Shown here one piece after another: positions 48,401-61,200 of a DNA stretch of 64,000 bases. This stretch comes from Macrotrachela quadricornifera (taxonomy: Eukaryota > Rotifera > Eurotatoria > Philodinida > Philodinidae): the NCBI GenBank assembly GCA_022393335.1, contig JAJEKB010021117.1, positions 296,017 through 360,016 on the forward strand. Direction: 5' to 3'. Under the pieces are notes generated by a model. The model did not search any database and was not told the DNA's origin. It worked only from the letters and a program-made list of their open reading frames with translations. Numbering within the stretch: position 1 is the first letter of the stretch; each line of letters begins with the position of its first letter. A program made the translations under genes and the position numbers.

Positions 48401-51400
48401 AATTCAAAATACAACTAAACCAATATCAATTCGTTTAACAAGACCTATTGATAAACAACCAAAATCTGAAGAACATCATTTATATGGTACATCATTTCAA
48501 TATCATAAAGTTAATATACCTGATAAAAATATGACATTATCTATTTCTATATTACCAAAAATTTCATCAATGGATATTTATGCTGTTTATGTATCATATG
48601 GAATAAATGAAACATTATTAGAACCACCAACAGAATCAAAATTTGATTTAATTTTTCTTTTACCAAATAAAACAGATTTTGAATCAACATCAGATATTAA
48701 TTTAGATGATCAATATGAAATAAAAAATACTATCTTTATGCCACCAAGTGTTCATCTTGGTAATGGTACTTATATAATTGGTGTTAAATTAATTAGTAAA
48801 TATATTTTTTTTTATTAAAATAAAACAATACAAAATCTAATTATTATATAAATAAATTTTAGATGCAAGTACAACAATGAATTTAACAGAATATAATTCA
48901 AGTTATATAATAAATATGTATGTATCAAAATGTCAATATTGGGATGAAAAAAAATATACATGGAGTTCTGACGGATGTCAAGTAAGTTATTATTTTTTGT
49001 TCTTATAATTAAATATATATTTATAAAATAGGTTGGATCATTAACAACATTAAAATCAACTGAATGTCTTTGTACACATTTAACAACATTTGGAAGTGAT
49101 TTTTATGTTCCACCAAATACAATTAATTTTAAAACTGTTTTTGCAAAATTTAAAAAATTACATGAAAATGCTGCTGTATTTAGTACAGTTATTGTTATTT
49201 TTGGTTTATATATTATTGCAGCTATTTGGGCTAGAAGAACAGATAAACAAGATTTAGTTAAAGTAATCTTTTATTTTTTTTTAAAAAAATTATTAATCAT
49301 AACATCCCATACGAATCGATTTTATTTATTTCTAGTGGACAGCAGCACCACTTGTTGATAATCTTCCAATAGATACTTATCATTATTTAATAACAGTTCA
49401 TACTGGTGTTGGAAAAGAATCAGGTACAACATCAAATATAAGTTTTGTTATGTCGGGTGAATTATCTGATAGTGGTGTACGAAAATTATCTGATGGAAAA
49501 AGTCAAGTAATTTTAATAATTTTTTTTATTTTTTATATTATTAAAAGAAATTTTTTTTTTTATAGGAATTTAAATCAGGAAGTGTTCGAAATTTTGTTAT
49601 GAGCGTTGAATCACCACTTGGTCCATTACTTTATCTTCGTATATGGCATGATAATTCTGGTATGAAAAATAAAGCATCATGGTATTTAAATATGATTAAT
49701 GTAATGGATTTACAAACAGGAGAAAAGTATATTTTTAATTTCAAGAAAGAAAAAAACAATTTTTATTTATTTTCTTTTTTTTTTAAAGAAATTATTTTAT
49801 TTGTGATAATTGGCTTGCTGTTGAAAAAGGTGATGGTCTTGTTGATCGTGTTGTACCATTAGCATCAATAAAAGAATTAAAAAGTTTTGCACATTTATTT
49901 ACTCAATCAGTTAAAAAAAAATTTAGTGATGGTCATCTTTGGTTTTCTGTATTTTCTCGTCCAGTTCGAAGTAATTTTACACGTTTACAACGTATATCAT
50001 GTTGTATATCATTATTATTTTGTACAATGATATCAAATGCAATGTTTTATAGACAAGATACACAAGCAACAACACATAAAGCAGGAGTTTTAATGAAAAT
50101 TGGTCCTATTGAATTTACATTAACACAATTATGGATTAGTTTTATTGGAACATTAATTGTTTTACCAGTTAATTTAATTATTGTTACTTTATTTCGTAAA
50201 GCTAAATATAGTCAAAAAACATTAATAACACATCATTTAAAAGAAACAAAACGTCGAAAAAAAGCATTTGAAAAAGATGAACAATATGAAAAAACAACAA
50301 AGTTTGTTTTTTCTTTTCAACAAAATTTTATTTTATTTTATTTTTCTTATTAAGATTCTTTTCAAAAGCAAAATATCGTTTAAAACATTATAAAAAAACC
50401 AATGAAGATGATCTTGAACGTATCGGAGCTATACCATCAATTGAAGATAAAACAAGAACATTTCCACATTGGACTATTTATATTGCATGGGGATGTAAGT
50501 TAAAACTTTCTTAATGATAAAAATAAGTACAAATCATATGTTGTAAACCTCGGTTTTTTTTCAGTGGTAACATTAAGTATTCTTACATGTTCATTTTTTA
50601 TTATACTTTATTCATTGGAATGGGGTGCAAAACGAGCTAATGAATGGTTAATGACAATGATGCTTTCATTTGGTCAATCAATACTTGTTATTGATCCATT
50701 AAAAGTATTTTTAATAACAGCAATAATAAGTTTTCTTATTCGTCGTCCATATGATGATGAAACACTTGATTTTAATGATCCATTTACTGGAACATTAGTA
50801 TCAAATAATAATATTGTTGAAAATGATGGCCATGATCTTTATAATGATTCTCATGTTAAAGGTCAGAATTCATTTTTTTTAATTAAAAAGAAGAAAAAAA
50901 GTCTTTTCTTTTTTTATTATTATTAGAAATAGCTCGTCAACGTCGTGTTCGTTTATTTGATTTACGACCAATTGATTCAAATGAAATGTCACGTGCACGA
51001 GAACAACGTTTACGTGAAATAAAAATGGGAGAAATTATTCGTGAAATAGTTGTTTATGTATTTTTTACAGTAATTTTATTATTTTTATCATATCAAGCAC
51101 GTGATACAAATTCTTATGATTTATATCGTGATACAAAAAATTTATTTATAACAGAAGATTTTCATAATGTTAAATCAATAGGTACATGGTGGGATTATTG
51201 TGATAATGTTTTATTAAAAGGTCTTTATGCACAATCATGGTATAATAATAAAAATTTAACATGGAGAGAAAAATTAACAACAGGTAGTCGAGTATCAATG
51301 CGTGTTGGAGCACCAAGAATTCGACAATTACGTGTTAAAGAAAATAGTTGTCGTGTACATCGTCGTGTTAAACATATTATATCACATTGTCGAGATGATT

Positions 51401-53152
51401 ATAATTGGTTTGATGATGATACAAAAGATTATACACCAAAATGGGAACATGTTTTAAATAAAACTGCATCAAAAATGTATGATGAAACAAATAATGGAAG
51501 TACAAGATGTAAAACACCATGGTGTTATCAAGTTAGTTTTATATATAAATATATTGTTTAATTTAGGAGAAAACTAACACATGGATTAGAAAATCTACAA
51601 TTCAAAAATTCATTTTTTTTTAATTCGAACTTAGAACTTTGTATGAATATAGATTATTACAATACTCAGAGGATTTATTTCAGAATATATGTATATAACA
51701 GTTCGTTTAGACCACACAATCAGGATTTCTGGGAAACTTTCACAAGTTTTTTAAATATTCAATTTCTGAAATGAGATCATCATTTCTTCTGGTTGTTTTT
51801 ATTTTTTTTTTTTTTAGAGTAGTGTTCGTACAAAAAGTGGTCCATTAACAGCAATATATAAAACATATAAAGGAGGTGGTTATGTTGTATCATTAGGACG
51901 AACACATGAAAAAGGTCGTTTATTACTTGAACAATTACGTTCACAAAATTGGCTTGATCAATTAACACGTGCAGTTGTAATTGATTTTTCACTTTTTAAT
52001 GCAAATGTTAATTTATTTGTATCTGTAACATTATCATTTGAAATGACATCAATGGGTTCAGTTATACAAGATCATCAAATAAAAATATTTCGTTTATATG
52101 ATCATATTGGTGGTTATGGAATACTTGTATATGCATTTGAACTTTTATTTGTTATATTTACAATATATTCAATAATACATGAAACGATATTAATAAATAA
52201 ACAAAGAAGAGAATATTTTTATAAATTTTGGAATGTTGTATCATTTATTACAACAATATTTAGTATAACAGCAATTGGAATGTATGGAACAAAAAAAACC
52301 TTAACACGATTAGCTATTCGATCATTAAGAAAAACAGAAATGGGTAAATAAATAGAAAAGAAAAAAAAATATTTTAAATTATTCTTGTTTTAATTTTAGG
52401 TGAATTTGTTAATTTTAATGCAATAGCAAGTTTTGATGAAGTTTATTCATATATAGTTGCATTAGTAACATTTTTTACAATGATTAAATTTTTAAAATTA
52501 CTTAGATTTAATAAACGTATTGGAATGTTATCAAAATCACTTAGTTATGCTCGAAAAGATTTAAGTTCATTTGGTTTTGTTTTTCTTATATTTATGGTTG
52601 CATATGCTATTATGGGTTTTGCTATATTTGGTCGTTCACTTAGATCTTATAAAAGTTTCTTTACGGCATTAACTACTTGCTTTCGAATGCTTTTAGGAGA
52701 AATAAATGCTCCTGATATGCTTGGTGTTAGTCGAATCTATGGTAAATTAATTAATAAAATAAAATAATTATATTTTATATACTTTCTTCTCTTAGGTACA
52801 TTTTATTTTCTTTCATTTATCGTTCTTGTCTTCATTGCATTATTAAGTATATTTTTAACAATGTAAGTTTAATATATTTTATGAGATTAATTTTTTTATA
52901 AAATATTTTTTTTTCCATAGTTTGAATGATTCATTTGCACATGTTAAAAGAGAATTAGCAGCATCACAACAAAGAAATGAAATGATGGATTTTATGTGGT
53001 CTGCATTTCGAAAAGTTGCAGGAATTAATAATAAAAAAACAACAGATGAAGATGAAAATGACAAAATGAAAGATAAATTAGCAACAATGCTTAATTCAAT
53101 AAATAAAGATAATGATGCACCATTGGCTAAATTTGATAATGATGATCTTTAA
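42431..53152 (+). CDS. Polycystin-1-type receptor channel
   Basis: 28 exons, about 2859 residues: 42431-42503, 42549-43139, 43432-43556, 43611-43809, 43870-44081, 44152-44359, 44414-44796, 44939-45864, 45950-47123, 47174-47230, 47279-47410, 47460-47550, 47613-47701, 47751-47930, 47987-48125, 48199-48795, 48863-48981, 49032-49262, 49336-49506, 49566-49726, 49789-50301, 50355-50494, 50565-50861, 50927-51531, 51818-52343, 52400-52741, 52796-52862, 52921-53152. Domain order: signal peptide (MKISIFIIIFLIIFIKT), LamG-like (about 50-220), WSC (LGCLKE...CGC), PKD fold (DYGDGN), REJ-like, GPS (WSSDGCQV...CLCTHLTTFG) at about 48930-49095, first TM, PLAT (about 49350-49860), further TM helices, the polycystin extracellular domain between S1 and S2, and the channel (LKLLRFNKR in S4, FRMLLGEI in the pore). 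It ends KFDNDDL. The start at 42431 gives the signal peptide. A ciliary or sensory role is inferred from the family. Confidence 0.92.
43156..43386. repeat. Foldback insertion in intron 2 of the polycystin gene
   Basis: Arms of about 55 bp at 43156-43209 (tagtagaggtattatatttc) and 43330-43386 (the diverged complement, gaaatatagtatctccacta) explain why this intron is 292 bases when most neighbours are near 55. No clear target duplication is visible. It looks like a small MITE that landed in the intron. Confidence 0.65.
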
Positions 53153-53825
53153 ATTAATATTTAATTAAGAAAAACATAAAAGACTTCAATATTATTTTAT
53201 TCTTATATTCAGCTGTATGTTTGTGTGCTTATTCTATATTTATTCCGCTAATAATAAATTCTTGTCAATAAAATTGGCTTGCCTGATAAAAATTTTATCT
53301 AATGAATATCATAATACTTATAGTCTTTCTCTTCTATTATCGTAACGTATTTGTATTTTTTAACATATCTTTTACCAGTCACTGAAATGTATTAAAACAA
53401 TAATTTCAACGGATACAATGAAAAATATTAATAAATAAAATAATCTTCGTCGCTACAACACGCTTAATCTTGTCATTATAAGTCATACCACAACTAGCTC
53501 CCTTCTAAATAAATCATTCATATTTTACAATTTATACAAGCAAGATTGCCAACCTCACTGTAAAAAAATATAGCGTATCCAATGAATACTATTTCGATCT
53601 TCATCAGATGCGATCATATAGACTTTTTTTCTTCTCAATGAATTTCTTCCATTTATTGTTATCTTTTCTTTGGAAGATACAGGATGATCGATATATATAA
53701 TAGATTTTTTACGAAAAAATTGGTAGTATCTTTTTGTTTATTTTACGAGACAGATTTTTCATATAATAAAGAATGCTTTTCGAAAAAAATAAGAAAAAGA
53801 CGATATAATCAGCTCTTTCTCAAAA
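53153..53825. other. 3' flank of the polycystin gene
   Basis: AT-rich sequence following the stop codon. aataaa-like words near 53268 and 53433 could serve polyadenylation. No gene is seen. Confidence 0.4.
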
Positions 53826-54130
53826 TTTAATGAGAATGTTAATTTTCGAAAAAATATTCCAGTCATACTACATCGTCACAATATGCGCATTTAATGAATC
53901 GAGTCGGATCTGCACAACCTTTTAAGTTACAAAATGATTGCCGTCGAAGGAGAAACATGTCTCTTTCGGCCGTTGAATAACCAGACTGATACCACGAGTA
54001 CTGGATCATCGAATAGAGTTTTGGAGAAGACAGATGATTATAAATGAGTGAGTTTAGTTTGATAATATTATTTCGTCGTGCCAAATGAACATCCAAGTCA
54101 TACAACGTACATGATGATACATTTTTCGAA
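53826..54130 (-). pseudogene. Cys-rich C-terminal gene remnant
   Basis: On the minus strand about 85 codons read well: LYDLDVHLARRNNIIKLNSL, then YSMIQYSWYQSGYSTAERD, then CNLKGC and FIKCAYCDDVV. The frame hits TGA where a Cys codon would be expected, continues LEYFFEN, hits TAA, and continues HSH. That is a Cys/His zinc-binding pattern (CxxxxC...CxxC...HFF..YH type) with two in-frame stops. Upstream of 54130 the frame is broken again. The family is uncertain; a multi-copy host gene or transposon C-terminus are both possible. Confidence 0.45.
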
Positions 54131-55298
54131 CTAAATATTTATATTGCTGCTTGTAATACACGTCACAGGATTGGATCATCGCTGTCATTTTCTTTGGAAT
54201 TGTTAAACGTTTTAAATACTTCAGGTTGACCTGTAATGTTTCATCACGTTGAGCACGTTATCTATCCAATATTAGACTAAACTAGTAATCAATTTTTCTG
54301 ACTTACTACAGATGACTACAACGTTGTAAGCGGTAAAAAGATTCTACTAGCTTCCTTTAAAAAAAGAAAAAGAGGATTGATTTGACGACCAGACGTAAAG
54401 ATCAGTACACTCTATTGCTGCAGTGAAATCTATGGATTATGATAGCTGGTCCCACTATAGTTTGATAAGGACTATCTGCTACTTAAAAAATTTGAAATTC
54501 TCGGAACTATTAAGGATTTCTAAGGTTTCCAATTTTATTTATGTTGATTCTTTTGCCATCTGATGATCAATTTCATTAAACTGAAGTGGAATACTGGACA
54601 GTGATCGTTATTTGTTAAACTCACCCTCAAGATTTGGAAAAGTCGAATGTTTTTGTTGTATTGATTGAGATCCGAGATGAAGTCACTGAACAACATTCGA
54701 AAATTGCATGTAAATAGTCGGAAATATCGCTTAGTTATAGAAAAAGAGTCATCAATCATTTCTAGAAATTACGTTCGATGCATATTGTAATCATAATTGA
54801 TTAAGTTGTATAAAATAAAGATCTTGCTGTTCGAAAGAAATTTCCAACAAAATTCACCCTTATCGTGTATGGAATGAGAAAAAACATTGAGTCATATCAA
54901 ATTTTCGCCTTTTATCTACTTGCATTCATGGAAAATGTGAAGCAACTGACTGTTATCTTTAACTCTTTCGGCAGTGTTCTGATGTAAGGACAGACAAAGG
55001 TATTAAGTAGAGTATAAATGTTTAGCAAATAAGCAAATAAGCAAACAAGAAACATAAAAAGAAAAAGAAGAAACTAGGTGGGTGATCTTGTTTATGCTGC
55101 AAACTGAGTGTAATTAGTCATTTCTAGCTTTTCATATTGTTGATAATGCGGCTTCGGTAGATAATGAATACCTATTGTGAGTAGTACTTTAAATAATAAT
55201 ATTTTTTAAAATTATTTTCAATGATTCAATATTCCGTTTAAATCCTCAGTCACGAAATGATATGAAACAAGCAGCGCTCGTCGTCATGTTCCGCTTGA
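54131..55298. other. Intergenic, nothing recognised
   Basis: About 1.2 kb with short shadow frames only. The part adjoining the remnant may contain more decayed coding sequence, but no frame could be followed. Confidence 0.35.
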
Positions 55299-55328
55299 CC
55301 CTCACCCACCCTCACCCTCACCCTCACA
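55299..55328. repeat. Short telomere-like tract (CCCTCA units)
   Basis: About five units of CCCTCA/CCCA occur in a row; the other strand reads TGAGGG with one TGGG. Its G-rich strand resembles animal telomeric repeats in style. It is short and internal. Confidence 0.45.
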
Positions 55329-56030
55329 TTTTGATGGCATTAGCATAAGCATATGGATATTGCATAGCTGTTTTTCTCGTTTAACGTATGAGCTCAAAGC
55401 TTTAACCTTTCACACAGTAAGAGCATATAGATACTAGACCTTGTGTATATTTGTAGTCCATGTAGCCTTGAGTCTTGTAGTTTTATATCTTTTGCAGCTT
55501 CTGTAGTCTTAGAGGCTTATTGTCTTACTTTCTTTAAGTCCTATGCACATTCTCATAGGATAATTTTTGGGTACCTATGGGTACCCTCATAATATTGGTC
55601 TTGAGGGATTAGAAGTACCTTCATCATCTATGACTTGGAAACATCAAGACTACCGTGTCTAAATAGCTGTTGAAAAATTACAGGTATGATGTTCAGACAG
55701 GTCATCAAAAAGTACAGGTAAAGTGTGTAACTCATTTTTCGTAGGACGTATCAGATAAAGACATCACTATTTTCGGCGAAATTGCGCTCATTCCATTTCT
55801 GGACTTATAGTGGTAAACCTTTGACGAAATCCGATTGGCCGAAAAGTTGTAGCATAAGCTACATCTAATTTTATGTGTAGCGTGTATATGTAGTTTATCT
55901 CGGCCGAGTGATGCCACATATCCAAGGTATCGAACATATTGGAGAAATGTATTATAAGGAGGTACGAAAGAAGTGAAGGGAGATATCACATTTCCTTAGG
56001 GAGAAGTGCAAGAGATGCGGCGCCTCTAGT

Positions 56031-56267
56031 GAAGATGTATCTTCTGCTGAAGTTCCAGGCTAAAAATACAAAAACAAAATTTTCACCGAGAGGTGCTGAG
56101 AGATGTAGTTATAAAACAAGCCGCATCTTCTGAGGAGAAGTACTTGGAGATACGGCATCTCTCCATGGAGACGCGGTATCACCCGTATCAACATCTCTCA
56201 ATATCTTCCAAAAAAAATTTTCTTCTTGATTTTTAGCATGAGACTTCAGCGGGAGATGCATCTCTCA
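56031..56267. repeat. Inverted repeat (foldback), arms about 77 bp
   Basis: The left arm at 56031-56107 (cttctgctgaagttccaggc, ctaaaaatacaaaaac) and the right arm at 56191-56267 (gatttttagcatgagacttc, agcgggagatgcatctc) are complementary. The 83-bp centre also carries several gagatgcgg/gagatacgg words. The element may extend left to about 55960, where similar words occur. No target duplication was found. Confidence 0.6.
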
Positions 56268-58504
56268 ACACTAATCTAGCATGCCCGGTTTCCTGAATAT
56301 GTGACACTACCGAACAGTTTATAAAAGAATAACAATCTGCTTTCTGTTCCATATTCTGTGCGTTTGCTTGTTTTTTGTTTGGAAAAATACGATTCGATCG
56401 TATTAAGAAAAGAAATGCGTTCTCAGCTTCATAAGTACTCAGAACAGCCGTCCAAGTTCCATACACACAGTTATATATTTACTTATGAAAGGCTGATTTT
56501 TGATAAAAATATTTTTGAATTTCTAGAATTAAAAACCAAAGATGAATAACAGTTTTGAAGAACTTAAAAATGACAATTTCTAAACTATAAAAAAACTATG
56601 AGTGTCACTACAATAAAACTTCGAGAAATGTAGAACCAATTACCTACTTTCTCAGTTTTCCCATTCATAAAAGTCGAAGAAATACTTTTTTTAAGATAGT
56701 TTTCGTGTACATATATTTTAGTTTATAAATTCCTTGATAAAAATGAGTGTAAAACGACTGCCGATACTGTATTTTTAAATTTTTGTTATTCGTGATATTG
56801 ACACGAACTAAAGAGAAATTTTTATTTCTCAGACTCTTAAACATATCCGTCCGTTACATACCCGAATATATACTGTGTTCAATGAGTTCTATGACCATAT
56901 AAATGTTTTTTCACGTAGAGAATCTAAAAAAATTTTCCAGATTAAGTTTCACAAGAACATTAAAATAATTCTATATGTTTTCAATAAAGAAAAACGCAAT
57001 TTGTAACAATTACTTGTTTTTTACTCGTAATTCACAAGTCTTTTTAATGACAAGACCAGAGAAATCAGATATTATTTATATGGAACTTAGATATTATTAA
57101 GGAGTCTAATTTTAGAAACATGAATAAATTGTAACAGTTATTTTGAATAAAATTGACTTTTAAAAAATATTGGAAAGGGTCTTTCATTATCTCGAAGGCC
57201 TTAAAAAGGTTTCATGATTTACTTTAATTCTTTATGTTTTTAGATGTTTTTGAGTATAAACCACTCGAGTTTTGATCTATTTCTAAATCTGTGTGATGGA
57301 GAGAAACCATTATCTGTTATTGATACTTTGGAAAATTATTCAGAAGTGCTTTTAAGCTTGAGTTATATCATATTTCTGACGAATTTCTTATTGTTTCTGT
57401 TAATTTTCTTTTATTCATTCTCATTTTTGACATATTATGAAATAAGTTCATTTTCTAGCTCTGAATATTCCTTCCATATTTCAATGTTTTTCTGATGTAT
57501 TTCAATAAGAAGTGGAGTACATTTGAGAGGAGAAACTGATAACAAAAAGTTACCGTGAATATTTAATTTTACCGAAAAAATAAAAGATCGAAATCACCAA
57601 CTTAAGTGAAAATATTTTTATTCTATTCGAGCTTTTCAAAAATAACCTTAAGACTTTCAAACAAAATTTAACAAATAATGTTGAAAATGATATTTACAAA
57701 AAATATTAAATTTTGATTGAAAATAAAATATTTTCACTTTCAAATATTTTCATACCAGCCAAAAGTAAATGCGTAAATACATTGTCGGAAATTTTTCGAA
57801 CTATTCGTTAGAATAAATACAAAAGACATTTTTGAGTAAAAATAAAAGAAAAATTGATAAAACTCTTTCATGAATACTTGATGAAACATTTCTCTAAGTA
57901 TTATTTTGTGTACTTGAATTCATTTATGTTGATGAATTTTGTCTTATTTTATAGAAAAATATTTCAAATTCTATTTGTAAAAGTTCTAAATTGAAAAACA
58001 AAATGGAAAGAATGTTGATTTCGATAGATGTTACTCACCTTTTATAATTTTCTACACTTTTACAAGCAATTATAGATTCATTTATGAGTATCAATATCAA
58101 ATAAAAATTTAAGCTTTGAAAGAATAATCAAGGAGAGAAAACAAAGTTTAATATTTTTCATTTGAATGAGAAACAACAGATTTTAAAACTTCAAAACATT
58201 TAAAACTACTTCAAATCTTCTGAACATTTAGAAAAAAAACTTCAAAATAATTGAGAGATTTCAATGAATTGTATTGTAATTTAATTGAAATGTCAAATAA
58301 TTGAAAAGATTTCCTTTAAATTTCAGAAAACTTTATAAAATTTGAACGAGTTCAAAAGGAACTTCAGCACTCAATAAGACTTTAAAATTGAAGTCATTGT
58401 TAATTTCACTACTATTTCTTGTTTTTTGTCTTTCAGATAAAATAAAAATTTGTTTATTATCGTATTTGTACCATAAAAAGATAACATTAAAATAAATAAT
58501 TATT
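56268..58504. other. Intergenic upstream of the WWE/ART gene
   Basis: About 2.2 kb of AT-rich sequence. A Leu/Ser/Phe-rich open frame at 57244-57495 has no recognisable domain or splice context and is not called. No repeats were noted. Confidence 0.45.
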
Positions 58505-59875
58505 ATGGCTTCATTTGCACCTTCAACATTAAACAATTCATTAAAAACTGTTGAGTGGATGTGGCAATCTAATCCAAATCCATATTCGGAATCTGAGGAG
58601 GCTATATGGAGTCATTATTCTGATTTAGAAAATTTAATTATTGAAGAGGCTTTTCAAGATAAACAATCACGAGCTCAACTCGATGATTATTATATTGATT
58701 TCAAAATTAATTGTCAAATATGGAACATTGATAATTACAAACAACGGCCTATCAAACGTGTAGTTCGCGAAAGAGAAGACAAACACCTACGAGAAGCACG
58801 TTTTATGGATCTTCCGGTTAGTTCGGGACGTTCATTTGGTGGTGAATATGGTTGGGTGTCACCTTTTGTAATTGAAGTTCGAAGAGACATGGGTCTTAAA
58901 CTACATGAATTACCATCGAAAAAACCAAACATGATCCCAATGCTAATCGAAAAAGCTGCTCGCGGTATTATTGAAGAAGGAAGACACATTGGAAAAGAAC
59001 GAGAAGCTGAAAAAATAGCTAAAATGCTTAGAGAAAAGAAGAACGCGGGAATAGAAGAAGTATGGAAATGCTGTGTTTATCTTTATTCCTTAGAAAGTTT
59101 CTTATACAAAACTTTGAATGCAGCGATGCGATTAGTCGGTGATCAAGAACAGGAAAAAGTATGGCGAAGTAAAGGTCGTACATTGGGTCCATTTTGTTTA
59201 TTACTTTGGGATGATCCATTTAATACAAAACTTACAACTGAAAAGACACTTTATCGAGGAGCCACTCTGACTGAAGAACAGATCGCCAAATATAAAGAAA
59301 TGGCCAAAAATAACAATTCATATGGATCATTTCAAGCATACACATCTACTAGTCGAAATCGTAAAAAAGCAGAAAAATTTGGAAATACTTTATTCATTAT
59401 CAAAGTATTAATTGCTTTTGTTGCCGATATTAGTGGAATATCTGAATATTCTAATGAAGAAGAAGAACTTGTTACACCAGGTGTTTGTTTCCGTGTTAAA
59501 AGCGTTGAATTTGATGGTGAGAAGAACAAACATTTGATTCATTTGCAATTAAGACAACGATTTTCTGGTAAGTGAGAAAAATCTTTTAGCATAATTTAAA
59601 TAATTTGAAAACATTTTCTATGCATTTATATTCTCGTTTTATATATCGTATTAAGATTAGGGTTTTTCACAGAACTATAATTTCATCATATAAATATGTT
59701 GAAATTCAATATATTTTCATAATTAATAAATAATAGATTAACAAATGATACAACATTTCTTGCACAAATGTCAGTTGATCCATCATTAGTCAAAAAATAT
59801 GGGAACAATTTTGAAAGTATTCATAGAGAACCGAACGAATCGTCCATGAAGAATTATGTTGCAAGTAATTTCTAA
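58505..59875 (+). CDS. WWE-domain mono-ADP-ribosyltransferase
   Basis: Two exons, 58505-59571 and 59737-59875, give about 401 residues; the intron is GTGAGA to AATAG. Residues about 10-85 form a WWE-like domain (VEWMWQSN, then a Trp at 35 and 73), a module that binds ADP-ribose or ubiquitin-system partners. Residues about 185-350 are an arginine-type ADP-ribosyltransferase fold with Arg251 in LYRGATL, the S-x-S of YTSTSR (281-283) and a run of Glu at 318-321 supplying E-x-E. The expected activity is NAD-dependent modification of proteins. No signal peptide is present. The exon 1 end has two overlapping donors: GTAAGT at 59568 would give a product ending FSD, while GTGAGA at 59572 joins in frame to 45 more codons (LTNDTTFLAQMSVD...). 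Unspliced reading would stop after FSGK. Confidence 0.8.
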
Positions 59876-60435
59876 ATATTGCTGCCAGTTATTGAGGGTT
59901 TGACTTGCATTTTTTTGAAAAGATAGTTTATAAACTCTCTACAAAATTTCATATCAGGATCTCTTGAAAAACATAACTGGGAAACTTATCTGTTCAGAAA
60001 TATTATATACTAATAAAGTTTAATATCAAGCTTTTATTTACAATTTTTCAAATTTGTGCTGCTATTGGATGACAGACAGAAAAATTTCAATATCCCATTT
60101 TGTAGACCATGAAACGCTCTTTTAATTGAGCGAGTACTTTCTTTGCCATACTGTATTCCTATTCAAGTAAAACATGTTTTTTAACCTTCCTTATCTACAT
60201 TTTAAAGATCATCTATGAAGATTCTCGAAACTTTTAATTAGTAATGCTAAATTTTCAATTAATACGATTTCAGTATTATTACTATCTGGAAGAAACTTTT
60301 GTTTCTATACTTTGGAGCGAAGTGAACTTTTGTAAAAGCTTTGCCGGCAATGAACGATGCAATTAAGGCGTTTAACCTTTTCGTTATCACATAACATCTC
60401 GTAGATGCGATACAGAAGGAAAAGAAACATTTTGC
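59876..60435. other. 3' flank of the WWE/ART gene
   Basis: AT-rich DNA, no gene seen. Confidence 0.45.
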
Positions 60436-60443
60436 GTTCTATC

Positions 60444-61200
60444 TAGGGATGCATCATTTCTTTTGGCATCACGTCAAGGACGATCTTTTTCTGCACGAAC
60501 AGCGAAACTGTCCATTAACTTTCTATATCAGCTTTACTCAGATTTTTTTGCTCTATTCGAAACTGTGGTCTTAATTTATAGAATCAAAAGTTAAGTCTTA
60601 AGAATTAACAAGGAATTGACTAAAATCTGTATAAAAAAAGTGAATTTTTACAGCCAATTCTAACCGAGCTGAAAACTTAGATTAAGTATTCAATGAAATC
60701 AAAAGATATTTTCTGCTAGAGCGTTCGAAACTGGTCACAACTATTACGAACATCCGTCTGAATTTTGGCAGTTCTCAATACAGGAATATGTTGTTTTTAG
60801 TATATAGAAATCAATTCCTGTCAATTCCTAGAATTTCTAGCCTAATATTAGTCTTGTCCTATGATTTCAGAACTGTCAAGTTTTCAACAGATCTTCATAA
60901 TAGTTGTGACCAGTTTCGAACGCTCTAGCAGAAAATATCTTTTGATTTCATTGAATACTTAATCTAAGTTTCCAGCTCGGTTAGAATTGGCTGTAAAAAT
61001 TCACTTTTTTTATACAGATTTTAGTCAATTCTTTGTTAATTCTTAAGACTTAACTTTTGATTTCACGAATTATGATCACAGTTTCGAATAGAGCAAAAAT
61101 AGCGGAGTAAGGCTGATATAAAAAGTTAATGGACAATTTCGCTGTTCGTGCAAAAAAAGATCGTCTTTGACGTGATGTCAACAGAATTGGTGCATCCCTA
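60444..61200. mobile_element. Foldback hAT-type element with 8-bp target duplication
   Basis: A 757-bp element of two long inverted arms (about 60444-60770 and 60875-61200) around a centre of roughly 105 bp. It begins TAGGGATGCA and ends TGCATCCCTA. Both sides carry the same 8 bases, GTTCTATC (60436-60443 and 61201-61208). An 8-bp duplication and TAGGG termini are typical of the hAT superfamily. The arms remain highly alike along their length, with few differences, suggesting a fairly young copy. No transposase frame is present, so it is non-autonomous. Confidence 0.9.

Noticed and set aside
57244..57495. 83-codon Leu/Phe-rich frame
   Set aside because: It could be read as a membrane peptide, but it begins and ends in AT-rich DNA with no conserved feature.
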